Assembly: GCF_041381155.1 (NCBI RefSeq)
Contig: NC_091144.1
Coordinates: forward strand, 30,808,980-30,872,979
Source of the DNA: Argopecten irradians
Taxonomy: Eukaryota > Mollusca > Bivalvia > Pectinida > Pectinidae
Length of the DNA stretch: 64,000 bases
Direction: 5' to 3'
Below the pieces are notes generated by a model. The model was given only the letters and a program-made list of their open reading frames with translations. It did no database searches and was not told the DNA's origin. Below are positions 25,834 to 37,000 of this stretch, in pieces. Position numbers and translations under genes: made by a program. Numbering within the stretch: position 1 is the first letter of the stretch; each line of letters begins with the position of its first letter.

Positions 25834-28800
25834 TTACCATAATGTCCATGGTGGCTTGTTGACAGTATTTATTGGGACTCCTGTCATGTTAACAGGGATG
25901 TTGATGATCGCACCCATTAGACGGTATCTCTGTATAGACCGCTCAATCATATATCTGGAGAAAAATAAATGAAAAAAAAAATTGAGAAATTACAATGAGG
26001 AGAAAAATCATGACGGTTAAATTATATTATTAACAAAAATTATTTCAATTTCAAATTCCAAATATTTAATAAACAAAAAAAGATATTAAAATGCCAACAG
26101 GATTAGAGATCAGATCATCCCAGCATGCAACAGGCCAAACATCAGTACTTTAAGTCTTGTGGTTATTGAGCAAATCATCTAAATGAAAAAATGTATGTGC
26201 AGTGGACAATGCACTAGGACGGACAAAGCACAATGACTATACGTCATCCTCAGTTTCCCCCTCCAAGTCATGACCTAAACATTTCACTCACATAAATGTT
26301 TGGTATATATAATTTTTTTCATTCCTATTTTATAAATAAGACAGACATTAGTAGTTAACTTACCCATCTTTACCGAGTAGAAACAATGCTGGAATATTGA
26401 CTTCTCTGTCTGTTTCATCTTTTATCATATCTATTGTACTGTCATCATTGTTTTTATCGTTGTCTGTTATTATTGTAGCCACGGCACCAGCATTTTGAGC
26501 ATTATAAGTTTTTGTGACAAAGGAGCAATCCCTGCAACAAAGAAAAACATGATCAATGAGACACAAGCAATGGCAATTTCAATGAGAGCTGAAGTAAAAC
26601 AAAAATAAAATATATAATAATTATATTGTTATTGGTAATAGTTGTGGGACAAAGCTTTTTCAGACCAGCTCAAACTTTATCTGAAAAAGGTGTAATAGCC
26701 TACTTTGAAGGTAGTCTGGGGGCTGTAACCTTAGATATTGTCCATTGGTGATATTTGTACTACAGGATAGAACAGGGGAAATAACTCTTGTTATAATCAA
26801 AACCCAGTTTCATCAATACTCTTTACATACGCTAAATGATTATGAAGTTCATTTAACTTCAAATTCTCCATACAAAACATGTCAGGATTTTTTTTCTATT
26901 TACTTCTTTAATTCTCTCAAGATAATGAAGAATTTTTATTTAAGGAATTTAATTGTTAAATTTTAAGGAACATTGATAAGCATTAATTGGGTCATCTAAA
27001 AGACATATCAAGTACCTGATTGTACCTAAAGTGCTAGGACATATGGATACATACCCTCTTTTCAACATCACAATCCTATCTTTTACAATCTCATAGTTTT
27101 CTAACGGACTACAGCCATTGTATGGATTTCCTAATATCAGTGGCATCCGAGTATACTTTGTTTCCTGCATACAAAAAAAACATCATATTTGACACTCCAG
27201 CTTTTAATATCAATGAAAAATATAATCAGTACATGTAGCTTATTTACTTATAACTAATTCATTTTTTATCAGTATGTACGTAATTCCAGAGAGTATGAAG
27301 TGTGATAAATGACAGTATGATGAGATAATAAAGATGATGTGATGATGAATGTTGATGATGAAGATGAAGATGATGATGATAATAATTATGTTGATGATGA
27401 TAAAGATGATGGTGGTGATGATGATATTGATGATGAAGATGATGTTATGATGGTGATGAGATATGGTTGTGATGATGAATCATGGAATGATGTTGGTTAT
27501 GATGATGGTGATGATTGATGATGTGATGATGATGAGGATGAGGATGATATGAGTAAGATGTTTGAGAATGAGCGTGATAGTGATATTGAATGTGAATAAG
27601 AATGCAAGTATAATGTATTTATTTATTATGTGGTATATTGCACATGAAAATGAAATAATTAATTTTCTCTTTGTTACAGGCTTTCTGATTGGTCTATTTT
27701 TTTTTTCATTCCACGATGAAAAAAAATCCGAGAATGGCGCGGAATTCCCAACGTTATCATGACGTCACAATAGAAACATTGACGTTGCGTATTGATTTGG
27801 AAAAAATAATCCCCTGGAAAAAATCATTGGAATCGTACGTGTAAATGTATTTCATTTTATAAAGTAGCCTGGGAAATTAATTATAAGTATTGAAGTCACT
27901 ATTTTTTAATTTCATCGGGGTATGAAATAAATTGTGTATGCAAACTTTTGTGAGAATCCGCTACACGGATTCACACAGTTTGCAAACAAAATTTATTTCA
28001 TACCCCGATGAAATTAAAAAATAGTGACTTCAATGCTTAAATAAAAAATAATCTATAAAAAAAAGTCATAATCAGTAACATGTGCTGATAAAGTATACAG
28101 CTACTTTACAATACAGGTATACTACACTACACAAATGTAGCTAAGAACTTTGAATTGCTTATATACAGAACACATATGTGTTAAAAATGTTATTATGAAT
28201 AACATACATTCCATATCAATTTATATCGAAAAATGAATTTTTGAAATAATTGTGTTTCCACCAAACTTACAAAAACACTTCCAAAATTTTTGGCTGGTCT
28301 TATTTTGAATAAAAATCTAATGTCTTCTGGCTCTAAAACTTCCATGAAAAGTGAATTTCCAAATATCAGATTTGTATCTGTAGTTGTTGCTACACGTATC
28401 TGATCATCAGCATCTACAACAAAAAAGAGGATATACTGAAAATACTGACCTATATAACCAGTCATAAATGTACTTGTAACATTTAATTTTATAATTAACA
28501 CAATGGATACATTGTTTATGTTGAATGTTTTATAATTTACACGAATCATGACAATATCGGTCATGGGTTATTATAGCCTTATTGGTTATGGGTAACGATA
28601 TCCTTTATCAGGGATCCCACTAGCTACTGTAGTGGAAAAATATATCACCTTCAGTCTGACTAACTTTTAAATGTTTACAAAAACATGGTATAAATTTGTA
28701 CCTATGTAATTTAATGCCGGGATATATACCTGCATATATACTAACAAGTCATATGATAATACATCCACTGATAAGTACCACGGCAACTTACCAAAATATC

Positions 28801-29046
28801 GGTACATTGTACATGTAACTAGCTTGATATCAAACTGATCTAACGACTGTCCCAGTACTGTTTATCAGTTGATCACAGTGGCGATCAAGTTTGACAGTTA
28901 TTTTATTAACATTTGTTCCATAGGTGTGTATTTTCGTTAATTGTATGTTTAAACTACTTATTTAATTCATACATACCTGTCAGTTTTAAAACAGTAACGA
29001 TGATGGTGAGCAGACGACATGCTTTCTCTTTACAAGAAGACATCAT
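25834..29046 (-). CDS. PRADC1: PRADC1-like secreted protease-associated-domain protein (5 exons, complete)
   Basis: Exons 28977-29046, 28271-28413, 27055-27164, 26364-26531 and 25834-25954 have GT/AG borders and compatible phases and give 203 residues, close to the 188 of human PRADC1. The start ATG has a TAA in frame nine bases upstream. Residues 1-23 form a signal peptide (core LLTIIVTVL). Family matches in order are EPEDIRFLFKIRPAKNFG, NPYNGCSPLENYEIVKDRIV, KRGDCSFVTKT, NIPALFLLGKDGYMI and IINIPVNMTGVP, ending PPWTLW like the human PPWTFW. This is a PA domain without a protease; PRADC1 is a secreted glycoprotein, and the NMT sequon near the end corresponds to the conserved human NVT. The gene is divergent from POMK. 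Nothing looks broken. PRADC1 over other PA proteins is secure from the shared C-terminus. Confidence 0.95.
26100..26285 (+). repeat. Decayed tail of the ggtcagatgacc repeat family
   Basis: agatcatcccagcatgcaac, gttattgagcaaatc, ggacggacaaagcacaatga and catgacctaaac follow the order of the 20,690-21,105 element. Located in the last intron of PRADC1. Confidence 0.45.
27300..27560 (+). repeat. Imperfect GAT/GATGAT microsatellite
   Basis: About 260 bases of gatgatgat with ggt, gaa and gtt variants, in the PRADC1 intron between exons 2 and 3. Confidence 0.85.
27645..27830 (+). repeat. Dispersed repeat with CRE octamer, copy 2
   Basis: ggctttctgattggtc, tgacgtcacaatagaaacat and tgacgttgcgtattgatttg match the core of the element at 25,080-25,271. 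TGACGTCA lies at 27,760-27,767. Intronic in PRADC1. Confidence 0.65.
27886..28040. mobile_element. Near-perfect fold-back element
   Basis: Two arms of about 70 bp, beginning attgaagtcactatttttta and its inverse, meet at a centre gaatccgctacacggattc. The inner tatgaaataaatt segment is also inverted. It would form a long hairpin in the PRADC1 intron. Confidence 0.85.
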
Positions 29047-29399
29047 TGAGAGTTACACACGTTTCACTGTCAAATCGCCATAAATAGAGTCATCTCCCCT
29101 ATTTACCGGAATTTTCTTTAAGGTGCCGGGGCAAAATTTATGCCCCACTAAATTAGACCCACTAATACGGAAATAGTTCTTTTGCAACATCCTATTTTGC
29201 AACAGTTTTAGGTAGGCCTACAGTACTTACACTATCATGTGCTTGCTTGTCAATATTGTTTTACTAGGGATGAAAGGAAGTTAATAAATATTTTTTTATA
29301 TAAATCCTTTGCACACAATTTGTACATAAATCAAAATTTAACTCAAAATTAGAGAATCAATTTTAAATATTTAATTTTGTTCACTTACAGTAAATAGCT

Positions 29400-30345
29400 A
29401 CATTTATATATAGTCTGCATGCTTTGTCTGTCGTAGTGCGCCGTCCGCCATCCGTAAACTTTTCATTCAATCAACGTCTTAATAATTAACCGAAAGCCCA
29501 GGGACCAGATCGATCCATGCACTTTTGGGTATACTCAGTCTCTTATTGGGGATGGGTCTGCAGCATGCTGGGATGAATTTTGGCTACCAAGTTTGTTCAA
29601 ATGAATAACCTTGACTTATTCAAGGTCACACTGGGTCAAAAAAAGTTTAAATCTTCAAACAACATCTTCTCAATTAATCTAAAGCCATCATGCTGGAATG
29701 ACGACCAGAAGTTTGTTCAAATGAATAACCTTGATCATCCTTTAAGGTCATGGGTCAAAAAAAGCTAAAATCTTTTAATAAATAAGAGGCCCAGGATACT
29801 GACATTGGATCTTTAGCATGCTTGGATGAAGAGCTACCAAGTTTGTTCAATTGAATGACCTAGCCTTCAATCAAGGTCACAGGTCAAATATGTTACAATC
29901 ATTTTTTTTTAAATATGTTATCCAATATACATTTAAATAACAATATATCTTCCTTTCGTAGAAGAACTCTCACACTTGGTTTCCATATTTCATAATTTTG
30001 TTTTAAAACATGCAAGCTTATTTTCAATCTCTCTTTATTACAAATCATTCATCCACATCCGTTTAATATAAATAAATGTATAATCAATAATCATGTAGTT
30101 GTTTTACTTAATGTTAATCTTGTCTGCGTTTTTTTTACTACAACAAAAATATATATCAAGGAGACAATTCTTTGTGAAAATGAATATAGACGGGAGACAA
30201 CTCCATTTTACTTGAATTTAAATTGAAATTTGATATGATAAAAAAAAATCTTCAAGCACCTTACTAAATATGTATTTCAATTCTACTATATATTGTATTA
30301 ACAGTCCGATGACCATTAAGGCCCATTGGAACTCTTGCTTTTATT
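29400..30345 (-). repeat. ggtcagatgacc-family repeat, reverse orientation
   Basis: On the minus strand the head (gggccttaatggtcatcg) is at 30,303-30,345 and a tail-type segment with gatggcggacggcgcac is near 29,430-29,460. Internal units with agtttgttcaaatgaataac recur at 29,588, 29,710 and 29,838. It fills much of the space between the PRADC1 and POMK starts. Confidence 0.5.
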
Positions 30346-30454
30346 TTAGCTTTCATAAGCATTCTTATAGTTATAATTATATATATCCTGTATTCAAAAA
30401 TCAGTTATTGGCATAATTTTATAACTTCAAAGAATAGAGTAATGGCCCTTGTTT

Positions 30455-30590
30455 TTAGATCATCTGACCCGAAAGGTTACGGTCACAGGGTCACTGAATT
30501 AGCCTTTTTGACCCATGTGATCTTGAATGAAGGTCGAGGTCATTCTTTTGAACACACTTTTTAGCCCCTTCATATTATTAACTAACTAAT
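30455..30590 (+). repeat. Fragment of the same repeat family
   Basis: gatcatctgacccgaaagg and gacccatgtgatcttgaatg with ggtcattcttttgaacacac match the internal unit at 20,740-20,790. It ends about 40 bases before the POMK start. Confidence 0.5.
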
Positions 30591-30624
30591 TGTTCTGTTT
30601 TATTCTAACCAAGGTTTTGCTGAA

Positions 30625-30639
30625 ATGGAATGTGGTTGA
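30625..30639 (+). promoter_or_regulatory. Four-codon upstream ORF overlapping the POMK start
   Basis: ATG at 30,625 reads MECG and stops with TGA at 30,637-30,639, overlapping the POMK ATG at 30,630 in another frame. If both lie in the mRNA, ribosomes starting at the first ATG would bypass the second or need to reinitiate. The 5' UTR structure is unknown. Confidence 0.45.
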
Positions 30640-32036
30640 AGATACTTTTTTGCGTTACCATTCCTACAATCTTAGCATGGATAACAACACTTTATCGGCC
30701 TTTAGTGTGGACGAATGAACCGAAGGGTCAAGTGCTGTGTGATGGGAAAGTTTGCCACTACGTCTGTCCAATAGGCTATTTCCATTTACCATTAATGCCT
30801 AAACAGTCATGTCATCCATGGCTCACATGTCAAGATTTAGAAAATGACATCATAAAGGTCAAGGTCATTGGAACTGGAGCAGTTAAACAGGTCAATAAAT
30901 AGTTCTTTTTTCTATAATTGTATTAATGCATATTATATTCTTAAGATAACTCAAATCTTTAAAATCCTATGAGGGTAAATCCACATGTTTAAACATTTAA
31001 CCTCAAGAAAGTCTACTTAGTAACCCCCTTTGAAGATATTAAAGGTTGACTTTTGCATATTTTGACCTAGCTGTTCTTTTGGGTGATATAGTCAGATTTT
31101 TGACATTTTGAATATTAAAGAATTTGGACTTGCTAAAATGGCCGGGGGTTCAAAATTGGGAGTCTTCCTCCAAAATAGAGAAGGTTGGCAAGTATGAAAG
31201 TTGATAAAAAGGAATTGCAGCCTTTTTTCGCCATGGTAAGTAGGGAGTGTTATTTGTAGTCATTATACTGTAATTATAAACCATTTTCCTTCAATCAACA
31301 GGTATCCGTAGCAACATGGAAAGATCACAAGATAGCATTGAATGAGCCAATCACAAAGCAGTATTTAGATGATTACAGGTATGGACTGGATATGCTGAAA
31401 CGCCTTCAAGGTCATCTAGAGGTCATCCAGTTCTTAGGGTCTTGTAATGATGTATACTTTACTCAGTACCATAAATTTGGTTCTGCTGACAAACTTGAAA
31501 ATATCCTTGATGACCAAAGACATCATGATACCATGGCAACAAGATTTAACTTGTGTCTGAATTATGTGAAGATTCTTAATTTTCTACATACCAACAAACT
31601 CGGGACCTTAGTGATGTGTGATTCCAGTGACCTTGACAAAACTTTAAAACAGTACCTTATCACTGATGACCTAACCTTGGTACTGAATGACGTTGATTCT
31701 TTGGCAAAGGTAGATCACTCAACAGGAGACCTCATCAAATGTGGCCATCGTCAACTTGGGGGAGATTTTGTGGCTCCAGAACAGTTATGGCCATATGATA
31801 CGGAGTTCAGAGATGAAGAAATGCCGCCATATGATGAGAAGTCTGATATATGGAAAATCCCTGATGTGTGTAGTTACTTCATTGACAGAAGTGATGCTGT
31901 GAAAATTAAACTGGATTTGTTTAGTGTTCATTCTTCTTGTAAGGAAGGGCAGGCATCATCTAGACCAAGTGCAGCAGATGTTTTACAGGAACATGAAAGA
32001 GTGTACCATCGTAATATCAAAATGACTGACACTTAA
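30630..32036 (+). CDS. POMK: Protein O-mannose kinase (2 coding exons, complete)
   Basis: Exons 30630-30890 and 31302-32036 join in phase 0 to give 331 residues (human POMK 350). POMK phosphorylates the O-mannose of the GalNAc-GlcNAc-mannose glycan on alpha-dystroglycan in the ER, a step needed for matriglycan. Residues 5-22 (ILFCVTIPTILAWITTLY) are the signal anchor of a type II membrane protein. Then come the luminal CPIGYFHL, HPWLTC, a loop VIGTGAVKQV instead of a standard Gly-rich loop, ATWKDHKIAL, MCDSSDL with the catalytic-loop Asp near 194, NDVD at 216-219 in place of DFG, GDFVAPEQLWPY and YDEKSDIWKIPDV, all characteristic of POMK. A TGA in frame immediately upstream fixes the start. 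A short overlapping ORF precedes it. Unbroken, with all key motifs present. Confidence 0.97.
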
Positions 32037-32340
32037 TTCATATGTAATTGGATGTTGGATTAGATCGCGCACTTTTCATTCTGAAACTCTACGTTTGTCC
32101 ATCGTCAGTTATGACCTCATGTATGTATGTATGATTCAAGGTTGAATTCTCTAAACTTCACTAGAGTACATTTAGTGGGCAGGAGTAGCCAACTGGTTGC
32201 TACCATCCTAGATAAGGTTTGACTTACAAATTTATAACCACTAGCCCTCAAGTATCTCTGGGTTATAAAATCGAAACCCAAGTGAAACAGATACCAAACA
32301 TAGGTCAGAGGTTTTTCACTGTGTATTGTGGCTTTTCCAT

Positions 32341-32525
32341 TCCGTCTTTGCATATTACAGACTGAGTTATAATATATAGGGTAGGTATTGATTGTTAGGT
32401 CATTGTTTTGTGAGCAAAAATCATTTCATTTTCTCTGAAAAGTATGACGTTATGCTTGCAAACACACGATGCCACAATCAATACCTACCCGCAAGGGCAG
32501 ATAACTCTTTAATATGCAAATACAG
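32341..32525. mobile_element. MITE-like element with terminal inverted repeats, copy 2
   Basis: Ends tccgtctttgcatattacag and taactctttaatatgcaaat are inverted, as at 21,840. An inner inverted pair, gggtaggtattgattg and caatcaatacctaccc, makes it a two-layer hairpin. It falls in the probable POMK 3' UTR. Confidence 0.7.
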
Positions 32526-32671
32526 GACACCAGAGTTTGGATGAAACTTAAAGACCCGGCAGACTTGTCAGTTTTCCAACTATTAGTTGTGATAAAAGTA
32601 AACTGATATGATTTTTTTTTTTTTTTTTCAGTTGGAATATTTTACATGTAGAGCTCATTGAATATATTAAC

Positions 32672-32677
32672 AATAAA
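32672..32677 (+). terminator. Candidate POMK polyadenylation signal
   Basis: AATAAA about 640 bases after the stop. It faces an AATAAA on the other strand at 32,711-32,716. Confidence 0.4.
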
Positions 32678-32710
32678 ACATAGCAAAGAGAAATCAATTG
32701 CAGAGTTGTT

Positions 32711-32716
32711 TTTATT
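32711..32716 (-). terminator. Candidate polyadenylation signal of the SorCS-type gene
   Basis: Minus-strand AATAAA (tttatt on plus) about 1.15 kb after the stop of the distal last exon. Its placement, nearly touching the POMK signal, supports that exon being a real 3' end. Confidence 0.35.
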
Positions 32717-33866
32717 GAGATTCTAGGTTGTACAAAGCTGCCAATGTTTTGTCTACATAAACACAGGGCAGTACACACATAACACACATACAGTCTTCAC
32801 ACATACAATTTACATATGTCCTTTTACCACATACACACATATACATGTACACAGTCAAACAGAAAATTTGTCATACATTATCTATATGAAGAGAATTGAT
32901 GCAACAAATATAAACTGGGTCTCAAGACCCAAAACTTCAAAAGTCAAGCAGAATACAGATTCACAAAAAAAGCTCTTTTACAATGAAATAAAAATTTCTA
33001 TTAAAACAGCAAAACAAAAAGATTAAAATTCTAATTTATAAGTTTTTATCAGAAATAACATTTTGAAATCTGATAATCTTAGATTTTCATGTTAATGATT
33101 AATAATATTTTGTTAAAAATGAGATTATCAAATTTTGGACAAACTGTAATACACCATTATTAAGAACATTGTACTTATATGGATTTGAATTTCATACTGA
33201 TCATAAGAATTTTCATTTAATTAATGCAGATAACACAAAAAAAATGTACAAGTAACAAAAACAAAGCTATAATATGCAGCTATTTAAGACAGATTAATGT
33301 ACAAATTACAGTACAATCTTCAAACAAAATATAATAACTCAAACTTAACAAGATAAAGCTCAAAAGCATTTAGGTCTGCTTTCACATAGCACTATCTAAA
33401 CATTCAGCTGTAAACAGCCCGAATCTTATATAACCCATCAACAAACAATTAATTCTGTTTGAGTTGCATTCAAAAATATCTCAGTTCGACATATGGTTCA
33501 TATATTTTGCATATACCAAGGATTTATAAGTGAGAAGAATTCATCACTGTCTCTTTCACTACTAAATACCACACGAGACGCCTATGAACCGTGAATAAAA
33601 ACTATTTTTCTCAACAAATATTTGTCTTATTGAGTCAAACGAAACACCAATGTAAAGTTTATTAAATTTCACGTTTAGTACTTGCTTTAAGGACGGAAGA
33701 TTCAGAAGAAATGTTTTAAAATATCGTGTTAAAAATATGACAGTTCATGAAATGACTGCATGCTTCAAAAAGTAATACGGTAGCCCTCCCACCCGCTAAC
33801 TACATCAAAGGCTGCGTCAGTGGATATCAAAGGAAAATTAGTGGTCGCCCAGCTGCAGCATCACAG

Positions 33867-34039
33867 TCATTGCACAAACGCAAAAGCTCCTGCTCCGTTC
33901 TTGTCCAAAACCCAGTGTGACTTATCCTTCTCATATACGTCCTTGATACACACAATGTAGTTTGTATGGGTATTATGCAGGTGTAAAACAGCTGGTACAG
34001 TATAACTTGTCAAAACAGACCCTTGTCTTAACTGGATCT
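33867..34039 (-). CDS. Candidate distal last exon of the SorCS-type gene
   Basis: Acceptor gccggtatag, then IQLRQGSVLTSYTVP through NTHTNYIVCIKDVYEK to NGAGAFAFVQ and a stop, again in the correct phase. Residue use looks coding. The only nearby polyadenylation signal (32,711) suits a 1.2 kb UTR. A separate 65-codon ORF starting at 34,064 is the alternative reading. Confidence 0.45.
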
Positions 34040-37000
34040 CTATACCGGCAACAATATATGACATTTCTCTTAATTATCACTTCATGATAATTAAACCTGT
34101 ACAAACCAGAAACTAGGCTTTACCTGTCAAATACGCTGGCTTCGAAAAGTTAAACTGTAGATGTAAAATATTACAGGATGTTAAAAGTCAAAAAATTCAA
34201 ATTCAAATCTGGGAACTTTCTTATTTGACTGAATACAAAAAAGGTTTTAAAATATAATGCAACTTAAAATAAAACATCTATGTGATCTAAGATCAAAATC
34301 ATATTATTCAAAGTCATCAAATATTTACAGGTGGTTCACACTCGGAATATCCTGATAAAATATATCAAGTCTCATGAAAAATGTTTATTATCTCCCCTGA
34401 GAAATAACTATTACCTCCCCTGAAATATTTATTATCTCCCCTAAATTCAGATTTTTTTCCCTTTCTGTCTCATATGTAACAAATGACCCTCACACTGTCA
34501 TTGATCTTAATAAAACTTGAAGATTTGTGGCCTATATAACATGTCCATTTGGTTATTTTTTATAGCAGTTATATGAATGTATTGCAAAATTTGAAATCAA
34601 ATGTTCATATCATAGGTAAACAGGCCCTTTTTTGTATGGTATCTAATAATGTTTTTCCTAGATGAGAGCGTATAGTCAAGTTTGAGGTTTTTAAAATTAG
34701 CCAGCATATTTTAGGCACCTGTCAAAAGACAGATTTTTTTCTCTTAAAACTTTGATGGAGTGTAATACAGTAACAACATATTTGTCTCTAAAAATCTTAA
34801 ACAATAGATAAAGAAGCAAAATATGAAATCATTTTTGAATCCAAAGGAGCACTGGGACTTTAACTGGTACATACTTTCAACAGTAGCATGTATACTTAAA
34901 TGTTACAGACATTATTCATTGATATACACCAACCATTGGTTGGGAATCAATGTCTGGTGTGTGTTAGGAATCTAAAAGAAAATGGTTTGTAAGGATCGTT
35001 TTGAAATCAATTAATATTTATCAATAATTCCTTGCACTCAAACAGACACACACACATATATATATATATATAGACACATAATCATAACACGAAAGTACGT
35101 ACAAACTCACCCATGCTGTCTAGAAAAATATCTATGATATGAAGACAAAATAGGAGTTTAACTCCAAGGTGTGAAACAAATAAATGTTAATGAAACTTGC
35201 ATATCATAACAACACAAGTCACAAACTATAGACCACACTTGAAAATTGATTAATTTGAAAACAAAACAAATAAAACAGTCTTAGAAAAATACACAGCTTT
35301 CTATGATTTCTTTGCTGATTCATGAAAAACCTAATCAAATACGGTAAATGACAGATTCATGGTTTTGTTTCTTCTTTTTAAAATCGAAAAACACAAAATA
35401 TTGGAATATAAAACATGTCTGCATTTGGAGATCAAATATGTTGTATTTTATTAAAGCATCATAAGGGTAAATGAGATTATCTACCTTTAATTTTCAGTAA
35501 TGAGATTCAAGTTTAAAATGCCCAAAATATTAAAATAAAGTTTAAATCTGTTAAAAGGTTGCAAAAACTTTTCAGGTTTGACAATAAGATCAAGATGTCA
35601 TAAAAATCTGAGTGTGCTTAGCGTATAAACTCCGAAATGCCCACTAGCTGGTATACAATGTATTTATTTCCAATATATATAGATTTGAATAAAAATAATG
35701 TTAGTAGTGTTTTAAAAAACATTAAAAACAACTGTACATATGTATGGAAATTTGAATCGTAATTTACCAATCAATTATATGGTAATTGAATTGTATGTAA
35801 GATGAAGATTTAAATTGAAATATAAAAAGTCTAGTATTTTATATTAAAGTGTATAGTTGGGCAAAAAAGCCAATCTACTTATGCGCATTGGCCTTCCGAA
35901 ATTCCTTACATATCAAAACGGTGTTGTCCAGTTTTGACCATTGAAATTATGGAAAAGCCCTGTGTAAATTAAGCACAGTTCTAAAAATAAATTCTCCCAA
36001 GTCTTCAAAAGTGAGGCTGCATGGAAATGTTAACATTAACATAGAAAGCTGGTAAGACATTTTAGAATTCCTATAATATAAATTCTTTTCTTTGTAAGCG
36101 AAGCGATTTTGATGGAATATTCATGGTTAGCAGAGGAAAAAAGATCAAAATTATTAAAGCATTGATGTCACTATTTTCTAATTTAATATGAAAACAAGGA
36201 TAAATTTATTATATAAACCATCATATTTCATTGTTTTCATATTTGTGGTTTCATAACAACCACAAAAACAATGAAAAACTACACAGTGAAAAGTTCATAT
36301 TAAACAGTACGACCAATAAATCTTTCTTCTACTGTAATTACCTCCCCTGAAAAAAAACACAGCTTTTCATTATTATTTTATAGACTTTGATACAACATAA
36401 GCAAGGATACAAATTTTGCATGAACATTTCAGGAATAAACAATTGATACAATATTATTTCAGTATTTTGATAGCATATATACATTGTTTACCATAGAAGA
36501 AACATATACAACAACAGCTACACAAAATTCAATTTCATGCTGTTGAATATTTGTAGAATGTACACATTTACATCAACAAAAACATATACATGTACTAATA
36601 CATTTTTTTGTATACTTTTCATGCAAAAAGATGTACATTCATATTTTATTCTGTCTAGAAAGGTTTTTACTCTCGCCTTGTCCAAACAGAGCATGGATAT
36701 CACAGTTTGAAACATGAAATTCTCATTCTAAATCTCCCGAAAAACAACATGCGTTTCTGTGTTTCTTGGAAAAGATTCCTTCACTATCCTTTAACATGAA
36801 AATAAATAACAAATAAATGAAGACACTGACTTGGTGCATTACAGCTTGGATATATATCACACATGATGGATTTTAAAACCTTTAATGTATATTGTTCCAA
36901 GCTAATTCTTTGCTCTGATATTCATCTCCAGCTAAAATATTTCTGTGGTAATATGGATTTAAATAATAATTCAAGAACACAACCTGCAACGAATGTATAG

